64,000 nucleotides of DNA from Yersinia ruckeri ATCC 29473 (lineage in GTDB: Bacteria > Pseudomonadota > Gammaproteobacteria > Enterobacterales > Enterobacteriaceae), in contig NZ_KN150747.1 of the NCBI RefSeq assembly GCF_000754815.1, positions 2,449,908-2,513,907 on the forward strand, read 5' to 3'. The number at the start of each line of letters is the position of its first letter. Position 1 is the stretch's first letter. Below are positions 37,559-46,016 of this stretch, in pieces. The notes below the pieces were generated by a model. It made no database searches. It was not told the DNA's origin and saw only the letters and a list, made by a program, of their open reading frames with translations. The position numbers were made by a program, and so were the translations under genes.

Positions 37559-38330
37559 CAAGTTCACCGTGATTAATGAAAATTTCCGTTTTACAGTCGT
37601 TTTGCTCGGTGTAATTCATATCATATCTGCATGATATTATTGATACTGTAGCATGTCGTTCACTATAACTAATATAAACATAAGGATAGCTTTCGCATTC
37701 CGCAGGGAGCGTTTTAACTAATCGGTTAATTTTCTGGTTATTTACTATGCTTTTCCCTTCGGTGCTGTTAAAAATACTGCACCCATTAATTTTTGATATA
37801 AATACAAAGTCTTTTGGATAGTTATTCACTCTCCAGGGGATGTTTTTATAGTCATAAAATAAAACCCCTAAGAAAACAATAATGAGAGATGTTAATAACA
37901 TGGAGTAATAAGCGATGGTTTTTTTCCCGTAGTGAGTCGGTTCACTTTTCTCTGGCGTTATCTCGCTATCTTTAACGTCTTGAATATCTTCAACACAATG
38001 TTCCACGACACTAGCAACGGTAAAAATAAATCCTTTCCCCCTGAGCGTTTTCAGTGATTCGCTGGGTATGCCGGAGTCTTGAAGGGCTTTTCTTAATAGA
38101 GAAATATTTTGATATAGAGTGTTTGGTGTGACATTCACACTATTTTCACCCCAGGCGGCGGTGTATAATTCGTTTTGTGAAACTGCCACCCCCATTCTGG
38201 TGATGAAGACCTCAAATAACTGTGAGGTTGGCATATTGATTTTAATGGTGTTTCCCGTTAAAGACGAGGCAATATCCCCACTTTCGGGGTAAAATAAAAC
38301 GCTATTATTTATATTATAACACTTAGTCAT
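37542..38330 (-). CDS. ToxR/CadC-like transmembrane winged-helix regulator
   Basis: 262 residues from the ATG at 38330; an upstream TTG would add 12. The N-terminal cytoplasmic OmpR-type winged helix (about 15-105) includes TSQLFEVFITRMGVAVSQNEL, NTLYQNISLLRKAL and LKTLRGKGFIF, the wing motif. A membrane helix (about 139-161, YYSMLLTSLIIVFLGVLFYDY) leads to a periplasmic domain with four Cys. No receiver domain is present, so it is a one-component membrane regulator like ToxR, CadC, MarT or PsaE/MyfE. Placed between two pilin genes, it probably controls the fimbrial genes. Confidence 0.8.
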   Translation of the reverse strand: MTKCYNINNSVLFYPESGDIASSLTGNTIKINMPTSQLFEVFITRMGVAVSQNELYTAAWGENSVNVTPNTLYQNISLLRKALQDSGIPSESLKTLRGKGFIFTVASVVEHCVEDIQDVKDSEITPEKSEPTHYGKKTIAYYSMLLTSLIIVFLGVLFYDYKNIPWRVNNYPKDFVFISKINGCSIFNSTEGKSIVNNQKINRLVKTLPAECESYPYVYISYSERHATVSIISCRYDMNYTEQNDCKTEIFINHGELDETQS

Positions 38331-39393
38331 TCCACTCAGCTTCCAATGATACTTGCTAAAGCTCAATTATAGATAATTTTGCGTAATACGCTACAGTAAT
38401 GAAGTAGTTATCGCTTGATGCTGACTTAATGGTTAACTTGATGATTAAAATTTGGATTCATTTTTTGTCCTCATACCGCACCGCGCACTAAAAAGAATCA
38501 AACCCGCATTACGCCAGTAGACCGCAGATTTTATCCCTCGATGCCTACGATATAACAATCCGTAAAATTGTCGTGCCTTGAAAGAAAATACGATGCGGTT
38601 ATCTCACCGAGTCTGCTATCTAAAGTCATCGATACGCTTAAAAAACCAGTTATCGAATAGACAATGCACTGGGCTAATCTGAACCGGTACCGCCCGATAT
38701 CTGCAACGCGATCTACACGACCAATATCAATACCATCACATTGCTGAACAGCTTGATCCATCAGGCGATAAGTCGTTTTATTATTGAGTTTGGCGACCAC
38801 CTTTAATTCATCGGGCGGCAGTTACGCAAAGTTATCTTTGCGAACCTTAATCATGCTGAATAAAGAAGAGATAAGATAGCTACAGGGTGCATGAACAGCC
38901 GCTGCTGCGTAATCGCACAAGCCGCTGGGGTATGCTTCGGTGCATCAAACCGGGGTATTTGGGGGGGCAAAAAGCTATTTTGTGATCAATATCCAAAGAA
39001 TTCACTCTTTTCTGATCTTTTTTGTGACTGATACGACAGTCACTCGGCACGCCTGGGCGGTTTAGAAAAGATATCAGGGTGCGTTGGGTAACTGATTGTT
39101 CTTGATGCCATAAACCGCTGCGATCGAGTCACTGCTGGATGTTGATAAAATTCAACTTATTGGTTTTTATGAATATTATTAAATCTTAATAATACGACTT
39201 CACTCATCATTTTGGGCTGCTTGAGGCAGTATCAATCTCGAAACCACAGTGCAGAACCAAAGATAGATATGTGTGCACCGTGGGGCGTTAAAGCGATTAG
39301 CGAAAGAAAACAAGGTTCCTGATGAGTTTCTCATTTGTTGAATGTTTTTTGCTGATTTAAGTGGTAATTGATTACTTATTATAGGGTACCAAA
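38331..39393. other. Regulatory gap upstream of the fimbrial operon, possible remnant ORF
   Basis: 1063 bases. A minus-strand frame (38531-38800, GTG start, 89 codons) encodes a peptide containing CDGIDIGRVDRVADIGRYRF and ending CYIVGIEG; it has no recognised family, and the frame upstream is closed. It may be a gene remnant. The segment must include the promoters of the ToxR-like gene and of the pilin gene at 39394. Confidence 0.4.
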
Positions 39394-39906
39394 ATGAAAA
39401 AATATGCACTTTCTCTTTTAACTTTGACTATGGCACTTTCTTCTGGCGCGGTTTTTGCTGCTGGTGTAGGTGATATCAAAACGGCAGATGTGGCTATCAC
39501 TTTTGCTTCACCAAGTACCATTAGCCATGGTATTACAGCTCAAGGGGTGATGGAAGCGGGGCAAGTGCCGATGAATACTTTATTGGCCAACGGGGTTGTT
39601 ACCACGGGAGATGATGTTGACAAGATTAAGGTTACTTTTGTCAATGGAGAAAGCAGATCGGGTGGTGGAAACCACGTGTTAAGGACTATCACTGGTGTCG
39701 GAGGTGAAAAAATAGTGGTGTCTTTGTATGCAGGTGAAGGTGTAACTAGTACTCAGGTTTATGGTAATGAGAGTTTGATTTTCGGATATAATGCGCCAAG
39801 CAAATCTTTTTCATATTCTCTCCAGATGGGTTCTAACCAAGCAACGCATACCGTAAAACCGGACACCTATACAATCCAGGTTTCAGCCCAACGTTGGGAA
39901 GCGTAA
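39394..39906 (+). CDS. Major fimbrial pilin subunit, Saf-type
   Basis: A 170-residue exported protein. The signal peptide MKKYALSLLTLTMALSSGAVFA is cleaved near 22, leaving an N-terminal extension AGVGDIKTADVAITF whose alternating hydrophobic residues serve donor-strand exchange. SPSTISHGITAQGVMEAGQ and the final DTYTIQVSAQRWEA strand match Saf-Nte pilins. It is the first gene of the pilin-chaperone-usher-tip operon. A stable hairpin follows it, suggesting the pilin is made in excess over the assembly proteins. Confidence 0.78.
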   Translation: MKKYALSLLTLTMALSSGAVFAAGVGDIKTADVAITFASPSTISHGITAQGVMEAGQVPMNTLLANGVVTTGDDVDKIKVTFVNGESRSGGGNHVLRTITGVGGEKIVVSLYAGEGVTSTQVYGNESLIFGYNAPSKSFSYSLQMGSNQATHTVKPDTYTIQVSAQRWEA

Positions 39907-39966
39907 ATATTATAGTCAAACCTAACTCCCACTCCGCGGAGCATTGGCGGAAAGCGTAATACTGAA

Positions 39967-39992
39967 AACGCGGTAACGGTTGTTACCGCGTT
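39967..39992 (+). terminator. Stable hairpin after the pilin gene
   Basis: AACGCGGTAAC (39967-39977), loop GGTT, GTTACCGCGTT (39982-39992): a perfect 11-bp stem, followed only by AAAATACA. It is better viewed as a partial terminator or an mRNA 3'-protection element allowing high pilin and lower downstream expression. Confidence 0.65.
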
Positions 39993-40101
39993 AAAATACA
40001 ATCCATTCTTTCTACTAACCTGCCAGGGAAATAAATCCTTGCTACTCCCGTTTTGGACTAAAATGAATTTTTCAGGTTTTATTTAATAATCAGGTATTTT
40101 T

Positions 40102-40887
40102 ATGTCAATAAAGCGAAATATAAACAATAAAAGGAAATTACCATTACCGGCACTAGGCATCGTGTTGAGCCTGCTGAGTGCAACGGTCGGCTCCGTTTAT
40201 GCTGCCGAGCAACCGATGGAAACCTCTAGCCAACCCTTTGTGCTTAAGTTGGGTGCCAGCCGGCTGATCTATAACCCCGCTTCCAATGGTGCCACTATCG
40301 CGGTTAGCAATCAGCAGGATTACCCTATTCTGGTGCGTTCACAGGTGTTTGCAGAAAATAAGACCTCACCCGCGCCCTTTGTGGTGACACCCCCCTTGTT
40401 CCGTTTGGACGGGCAGCAACAAAGCCGGCTACGCGTGGTTAACACGGGTGGGCAAATGCCCAGCGATCGTGAAAACCTAAATTGGCTGTGTGTGACCGGT
40501 ATTCCGCCCCAGAGTGATGATGCCTGGGCGGCAGATAAAGAAGGTAAATCTACAGCGCCTAAATCGGTGTCGCTGAATGTGCAGGTTAGTGTGCAGAATT
40601 GCATCAAACTGCTGGTGCGCCCTTCGAGTATCGGGCCGTTGGCGGATCGCGCCTCATCACTGGTTTGGACGCGTCAGGGGAATGCGCTCAATGTCAATAA
40701 TCCGACCCCGTTCTATATGAACCTGAGCCGGGTGACGGTGGGTGGGGCGAATGTTGAACAACTGCAACATATTGCGCCTTTCTCTTCACATAGCTTTACG
40801 TTGCCCAAAGGGGCGGCCGGACAAGTGCAGTGGCAAGTGATTACCGATGCCGGTGGTCAGAGCCGTATGTATCAGGCATCGCTGTAG
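40102..40887 (+). CDS. Periplasmic fimbrial chaperone, FGL subfamily
   Basis: 261 residues with a long signal region (cleavage after YAA near residue 35). The PapD-like chaperone core is seen: FVLKLGASRLIYNPASNGATIAV, YPILVRSQVF, PLFRLDGQQQSRLRVV, NLNWLCVTGIPP and CIKLLVRP. A Cys pair (NWLC and QNCI) and an extended loop between F1 and G1 mark the FGL group (Caf1M, PsaB, AfaB, SafB), which assembles thin or afimbrial adhesins from one or two subunit types. It lies 195 bases after the pilin gene and 76 bases before the usher. Confidence 0.92.
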   Translation: MSIKRNINNKRKLPLPALGIVLSLLSATVGSVYAAEQPMETSSQPFVLKLGASRLIYNPASNGATIAVSNQQDYPILVRSQVFAENKTSPAPFVVTPPLFRLDGQQQSRLRVVNTGGQMPSDRENLNWLCVTGIPPQSDDAWAADKEGKSTAPKSVSLNVQVSVQNCIKLLVRPSSIGPLADRASSLVWTRQGNALNVNNPTPFYMNLSRVTVGGANVEQLQHIAPFSSHSFTLPKGAAGQVQWQVITDAGGQSRMYQASL

Positions 40888-40963
40888 TGGCTCATTTCTC
40901 TATTTGTTGGCGGCAAGAAACAGTCAGGTTATAAACCCCCACGTGATGAGAGATAGATGCCAT

Positions 40964-43480
40964 ATGAAGTATTTATTGCAAGGACTGGCTATGAGTTTGG
41001 TGTGCGCTTCGGTAAATGCGCGCACTTATACCTTTGATGCGTCCAGTTTGGGCATTGATAATGCAGATGTGGCTCTATTTAACCAAGGGGGGCAACTGCC
41101 GGGGGTCTATCCTGTTGATATTCTGCTCAATGGTGAGCGGGTAGGCTCTCAGGATGTGGTATTTCGGCAGGAGAGTCATGCGCAAGGGGAACTGTCTCTG
41201 CAACCTTGCCTGAGCGTCGAGATGTTGTCGCGTTATGGTGTCAAAGTAGAAAACTATCCGCTGTTGTCTGCCGGCAAGCAGGAATCGGATTCCACGGGTT
41301 CAACCGGGGACTGTGCGAATCTATCCGCCATTCCACAAGCGACGGTGTATTTTCAGTTCTATGAGCAGCAGTTGCTGTTAAGCATTCCGCAAGCCTCATT
41401 ACGACCAAAGTTAAGCGGAATTGCGCCCAGAGAATTATGGGATGATGGCATCCCAGCGTTTTTGATGAACTACCGGGCCAACACTAACCGGACAGAATAT
41501 AACGGGGGAGTCAGTTCCAGCAGCGATTCGCAATTTATCCAATTAGAGCCGGGGGCTAATCTGGGGGCATGGCGTTTGCGCAACCTCAGCACTTGGCAGA
41601 AATCGGGCGAGCAGTCTGGAGAATGGCAAACGGCTTATACCTATGCGGAATATGGGCTTTATAACCTAAAGAGCCGTTTGACGCTGGGGGAGCGTTATAC
41701 CCCATCCGACATCTTTGACAGTGTGCCTTTCCGGGGCGCGATGTTAGGGTCGGATGAGGCAATGGTGCCGTTTAATCAACGCGAATTTGCCCCCGTGGTA
41801 CGTGGTATTGCGCGCACTCAGGCAAGGGTAGAAGTCAAACAGAACGGCTTCACTATTTATAATGCCACCGTGGCGCCGGGACCGTTTGTGTTAAACGATT
41901 TGTCGCCGGGGATGTCTGGCGGAAATTTAGAAGTGACCGTATGGGAAACCGATGGCAGCCCGCAAGTATTTATTGTGCCCTTTAACACACCAGCGATTGC
42001 GCTGCGCGAAGGCTATCTCAAATACAATGTAATGGCCGGGCAGTACCGTGCCGCCAATTCATCAGTGGATGAAGCTACCGTTGGGCAGGCCACGGTGATG
42101 TATGGTTTACCTTGGAACCTGACGGCTTATGGCGGTGCGCAAGGTGCAGACCATTACCAGTCGGCAGCACTGGGGCTTGGCGTTTCTCTGGGTGACTGGG
42201 GGGGCGTATCGGTCGATACCACCAAGGCTCGCGGGCAACGCAAAGGGCAGGAAAGCGAGACCGGGGGAGCTTGGCGGATGCGCTACAGCAAAGCTGTCGA
42301 AGCGACCAACACCACGCTGACGCTGTCTAATACTCAGTATTCTTCTTCTGGCTACCAGACACTGTCTAATGTGTTGGACAGTTATAGCCATAATAGCAAT
42401 GGATATTCTGCCGATCAGGATCAGCGTAAAGCAAGCAGCACACTGACCTTGAGTCAGTCTCTGGGCGAGTGGGGTTATTTCAACCTGAATGGAACCAGGG
42501 ACAGTTTCCGGGATCGGTCTGGCGCTAATGATTCATTTGGCGCTAGCTATGGTGTTGGCGTCGGCGGCGGAAATCTGTCACTCAACTGGACACAAAACCG
42601 GCGTGCAGGAACTTTCGGTGATCAGCAAAACGATCAGATAACCAGCGTGATGTTTAGTATGCCGCTGAACCGCTGGCTGGGCGGCTCCACGAATGCGAGC
42701 TACCAGTTTGTATCGCCGTCGAATGGAACTGACACACAACAAGTTGGGCTGAATGGTCAGGGGTTTGATCGCCGATTGTCTTGGGATGTGCGTCAACGTT
42801 ATCGCTCAGGTGCGGATAGCGGTGATCGTAACAACAGTGCTTTACAGTTGAGATGGTACGGTGGTTACGGCCAGTTAGGGGGTAACTACAGTTATACGCC
42901 AAACATCCGGCAAATGGGCGCCGATGTGGCGGGCGGCGTCGTCATGCATCGTAACGGCGTGACCTTTGGTCAGCCGCTGAGTGATACTGTTGCATTGATT
43001 GAGGCTCCGGGTGCTTCAGGCGTTCAGGTCGGCGGGTGGCCGGGGGTAAAAACAGATTTTCGTGGCTATACGACACAGGCTTATCTCAACCCGTATCAGG
43101 AAAACAACGTGAGTCTGGATCCGAGCAATTTACCCGCGAATGCGGAAATCACTCAGACAGATATGACCGTGATCCCAACCCAAGGGGCGGTGATACCGGC
43201 GACGTTTGCCACCCGTATTGGTGCGCGCGCCTTGATGACACTGAGCCGAGAGGATGGCACTAGCATACCATTTGGGGCATTAGCCATGCTGGAAGGGCAA
43301 GCAACGGTTGCCGGTGTGGTGGATGATAAAGGTATGGTTTACCTGAGTGGTTTACCCGCCAAAGGCGAACTGTCCGTCAAATGGGGGCAGAGTGAACAGC
43401 AGCAGTGCCGTGTGAATTTCCAGTTACCCAAAGAGCGTGGCGTTGCGGATATGTATGTTATGAACTATGTGTGCCGCTAA
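40964..43480 (+). CDS. Outer-membrane fimbrial usher
   Basis: 838 residues from the ATG at 40964; the open frame extends upstream into the chaperone gene, but only this ATG gives a signal peptide (MKYLLQGLAMSLVCASVNA). Family features in order are: an N-terminal periplasmic domain (YTFDASSLGIDNADVALFNQGGQLPGVYPVDI), a beta-barrel with LGERYTPSDIFDSVPFRGAMLGSDE, a plug region (VARTQARVEV-like GIARTQARVEVKQNGFTIYNATVAPGPF, abbreviated here), and C-terminal domains ending with the Cys pair QQCRVNF and MNYVCR. Length is normal and no frameshift is seen. It secretes and assembles the subunits. Confidence 0.95.
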   Translation: MKYLLQGLAMSLVCASVNARTYTFDASSLGIDNADVALFNQGGQLPGVYPVDILLNGERVGSQDVVFRQESHAQGELSLQPCLSVEMLSRYGVKVENYPLLSAGKQESDSTGSTGDCANLSAIPQATVYFQFYEQQLLLSIPQASLRPKLSGIAPRELWDDGIPAFLMNYRANTNRTEYNGGVSSSSDSQFIQLEPGANLGAWRLRNLSTWQKSGEQSGEWQTAYTYAEYGLYNLKSRLTLGERYTPSDIFDSVPFRGAMLGSDEAMVPFNQREFAPVVRGIARTQARVEVKQNGFTIYNATVAPGPFVLNDLSPGMSGGNLEVTVWETDGSPQVFIVPFNTPAIALREGYLKYNVMAGQYRAANSSVDEATVGQATVMYGLPWNLTAYGGAQGADHYQSAALGLGVSLGDWGGVSVDTTKARGQRKGQESETGGAWRMRYSKAVEATNTTLTLSNTQYSSSGYQTLSNVLDSYSHNSNGYSADQDQRKASSTLTLSQSLGEWGYFNLNGTRDSFRDRSGANDSFGASYGVGVGGGNLSLNWTQNRRAGTFGDQQNDQITSVMFSMPLNRWLGGSTNASYQFVSPSNGTDTQQVGLNGQGFDRRLSWDVRQRYRSGADSGDRNNSALQLRWYGGYGQLGGNYSYTPNIRQMGADVAGGVVMHRNGVTFGQPLSDTVALIEAPGASGVQVGGWPGVKTDFRGYTTQAYLNPYQENNVSLDPSNLPANAEITQTDMTVIPTQGAVIPATFATRIGARALMTLSREDGTSIPFGALAMLEGQATVAGVVDDKGMVYLSGLPAKGELSVKWGQSEQQQCRVNFQLPKERGVADMYVMNYVCR

Positions 43481-43531
43481 ACGGCATAAAACAGCACGCT
43501 GGCGAAGCCGGTTGCTGCATTTGAGAGGTCA

Positions 43532-43984
43532 ATGATGTTAAAGGCGTTTACTTATTGGATTTTTGGGCTCTGGCTAGCCGTGTGTGGTGCTGGGTTATCA
43601 TTGGCGCAAGCCGCGGATACACCACAGCTTAACTTGCAGATGAACAACGGCCTACTTTCAGGTCATGTCAATGGCGAGCGCCGTATCGGCCAGGGGCGGA
43701 TACAGTATTACGGTAATCACCTGGGTTTTCAGGTCTGGAGTGATGCTAACAAGTCAGGGGCGCAGCCTAACAGTTATGTGCTACTTGGGAAAAATAACAG
43801 CAGTAATAAGTTACGCGTACGGATAGAGAAAAAAGATTGGCAGCCAGACCATGAAGGTGGAAAGGGGATTATCCTGCATTATGGCGGCGAAACTGCCACC
43901 TTTGATGTCGTGATTGACGGGGATCAGACGGTGGTAGCCGATCATTACTCATTGGCATTAAATGCTGCGGTGTTATTACCCTGA
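43532..43984 (+). CDS. AfaD/DraD/SafD-like fimbrial tip subunit (invasin)
   Basis: 150 residues, signal peptide to about 28 (SLAQAA), GAGAGG-type ribosome site GAGAGG upstream. The mature sequence resembles AfaD/DraD: a donor-strand-accepting fold with HVNGERRIGQGRI, GFQVWSDANKSGAQPNSYVL, KLRVRIEKKDW and GGKGIILHYGGE. In Afa/Dr and Saf systems this protein caps the fibre and, for AfaD, promotes invasion. Unlike those homologues, no Cys pair is present in the mature part. Its position as last gene of the operon is the same as safD. Confidence 0.78.
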   Translation: MMLKAFTYWIFGLWLAVCGAGLSLAQAADTPQLNLQMNNGLLSGHVNGERRIGQGRIQYYGNHLGFQVWSDANKSGAQPNSYVLLGKNNSSNKLRVRIEKKDWQPDHEGGKGIILHYGGETATFDVVIDGDQTVVADHYSLALNAAVLLP

Positions 43985-44065
43985 AGGAATGACAGGGTTT
44001 CATTTTACAATATTTGCAATCGAGCTGATAGGGGAATGTCAGTGGCATAATAGAAAACAACCTAA

Positions 44066-44623
44066 ATGTTTTTACGTTCAATTGGTTTTTTTAAGGGCTT
44101 TTTTAATTCATGCAATATGATTGTTAAAACAACCTCATTATTAATTTCAAGAGTGAGGGTGATTAAGGTTGCCGCTATTTTAATTTTTCCATTAATTTTT
44201 ATCGCCAAGTTTTTAATTAATGAAACAAATAATAAAGTAGCAAGATGCACCGCGAACGTGACCATAACCAGAGCGGGTTCTGGTCTTTCGGCTAAGGTGA
44301 AAATAGATCTTTCAATGAGTAATGAAAATGGTATTTTTTATATTGATGGGTATGTTTATAACAATGATACTTATCATGGTGAGATTAGCCGTAGGGTTTT
44401 TTTTGATGTCAACATGGTCAATGGGGAGATATTATTGACATCAAGAAGTAACTGGAAGGCAGAAGTTGATAATGTTGATATGAGTTCTTTATCCGGAACG
44501 TTATTCTCGGATTTTTATATTAAACCTAATAACTCAATTGTGCTTTCTTTGACGAAGAATAAAAAAGGATATTACTATCTTTCAACAAAAACCATGCCAA
44601 TAATATACTGTGCTAAAAAATGA
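44066..44623 (+). CDS. Second FidL-like membrane protein
   Basis: 185 residues from 44066; an internal ATG at 44117 (MIVKTTSLLISRV) could be the true start, and neither has a clear ribosome site. A membrane segment (about 34-52, VAAILIFPLIFIAKFLI) precedes a periplasmic domain with two Cys, VARCTANVTI and MPIIYCAKK at the very end, mirroring the other FidL-like protein in this island (TLHC and FLCV). Its closeness to the fimbrial operon suggests a sensory or stabilising role. No winged-helix regulator is adjacent on its own strand; a LuxR-type regulator follows after 303 bases. AT-rich. Confidence 0.6.
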   Translation: MFLRSIGFFKGFFNSCNMIVKTTSLLISRVRVIKVAAILIFPLIFIAKFLINETNNKVARCTANVTITRAGSGLSAKVKIDLSMSNENGIFYIDGYVYNNDTYHGEISRRVFFDVNMVNGEILLTSRSNWKAEVDNVDMSSLSGTLFSDFYIKPNNSIVLSLTKNKKGYYYLSTKTMPIIYCAKK

Positions 44624-44926
44624 GATAGCGATTTCTATCATATATAAAATCATATATTCATTTGAGTTACATATTTATATATACACCTAAATACCGGCAT
44701 CTCATCGTCGACCACGGTAGGGGATTAATCTGGCTTGAGCATTCTGATCCGTCATCAAGCATACGAATTCTCACCGCCGGACTGAGTCATACCGTTCACC
44801 AGCCCCATTCCACGACGTCAGATGTAAAAAATTGTCCATAAAACACCCGCTAAAATTGATGTCAGACTCTTTTATTTTTAATGCCTGGCCAATCAAGTAT
44901 GAATTGTAATACTTATAAGGATAGCG
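44624..44926. other. Gap between the second FidL-like gene and the LuxR-type gene
   Basis: 303 bases, no supported gene. A short minus-strand frame overlaps the start of the LuxR-type gene and is antisense to it, so it is ignored. Confidence 0.5.
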
Positions 44927-45595
44927 ATGAAAAGCAAAAAAATAATTCATATCCATCATGCCTGTGTATACACTCGAGAAGGTATTAATTTTATATTGAA
45001 GGAGTTATCTGGTGATTTAAATGTAAAATTAATTTCCAATGCAGGATACGTACAGGCTAATACGATTCATGATTCAAAAAAAGAAGATGTTGATTTTTTT
45101 ATTTTAGGACTTGAATGGGGTAATAATTATGGCGAAACTTTTGATTTCTTTATTCAATGGTTACCGCTGTATTATCCTCAAGCAAAAATCATTGTTATGA
45201 CGCAATGCGATTCAATAGGAATGCTGAAAAATTACTTATTAGGTCTTGGGAATGTCTCTGCAGTATTAGATAGTAAAATTGAAATACAAGAATTACGACA
45301 ATCTCTACAGGCAATTTTAACAGGCTCGCTGGATAGTAAAGCCAAGAGAAAACAGACTATGCTGCTGACGAATCAAGAAGTCAAAGTATTGAAACATTTG
45401 TTGCAAGGGATGCCCGTATTTAAAGTGGCAAGAAAGCTACAGATACACTGTAAAACGGTGAGTAGTCATAAACGTGCAGCGCTAAATAAGCTAGAGGTCA
45501 CCTCGTTATATGCCTTAATGAAATATGGCAATAATACACATATGGTGAGTGGATTGCTGAGAAGAGAAGGTTCCACTACCACGGAATCAGGCTAA
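44927..45595 (+). CDS. LuxR/RcsB-type transcriptional regulator with degenerate receiver
   Basis: 222 residues. The C-terminal helix-turn-helix (about 146-205) is clear: LTNQEVKVLKHLLQGMPVFKVARKL and KTVSSHKRAALNKLEV, resembling RcsB, FimZ and similar. The N-terminal 125 residues have receiver-like spacing, but where RcsB has its phospho-acceptor (TDLSMPG) this protein has FFILGLEWGNNYGE, with no Asp. It therefore probably does not take a phosphate from a histidine kinase. It ends the fimbrial island before tonB, and control of the fimbrial genes is a reasonable inference. AT-rich. Confidence 0.75.
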   Translation: MKSKKIIHIHHACVYTREGINFILKELSGDLNVKLISNAGYVQANTIHDSKKEDVDFFILGLEWGNNYGETFDFFIQWLPLYYPQAKIIVMTQCDSIGMLKNYLLGLGNVSAVLDSKIEIQELRQSLQAILTGSLDSKAKRKQTMLLTNQEVKVLKHLLQGMPVFKVARKLQIHCKTVSSHKRAALNKLEVTSLYALMKYGNNTHMVSGLLRREGSTTTESG

Positions 45596-45960
45596 TCCTG
45601 AGAACTTATGCTTATTTTGAAATCGAACCTGACTGCCGACACGGTCAATGGAACGGGAGTAGGTTAATCAGCGCATAAAAATGATCCACTCTCCGTGCGG
45701 AAATCCCCCATTATTAACGTGGCGATAAGTAGAAGCAGCTTATGCATTGAGTATGCTGCATGGTTGTGCCGCTATTTAGTGGATAAATTTAATCGGGGCG
45801 AGGAGATTAGGTTTTTCTATCCTGAATATCAGACAAAAGCCCGTTATCAGTGATGCGATAAAATGATAATTAAATGTCAATGAAAAGTTTAATTAGTTCG
45901 AGATTGCAGGTAAAAACATCATTTAGTCGCGATTAAGGTAATTCTTTGCCACTGCTTATT

Positions 45961-45979
45961 GAATATGATTGCTATTTGC
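45961..45979 (+). promoter_or_regulatory. Weak Fur-box-like sequence upstream of tonB
   Basis: The 19 bases from 45961 match the Fur consensus GATAATGATAATCATTATC at 11 positions and lie 38-56 bases before the tonB start. tonB is a standard Fur target. A second AT-rich half-site (TGATAAT, 45864-45870) lies further upstream. Candidate only. The rest of the 45596-46016 gap shows no gene. Confidence 0.35.
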
Positions 45980-46016
45980 ATTTAAACTTGGCGGCATCAG
46001 AGGATGTTGAATCACT

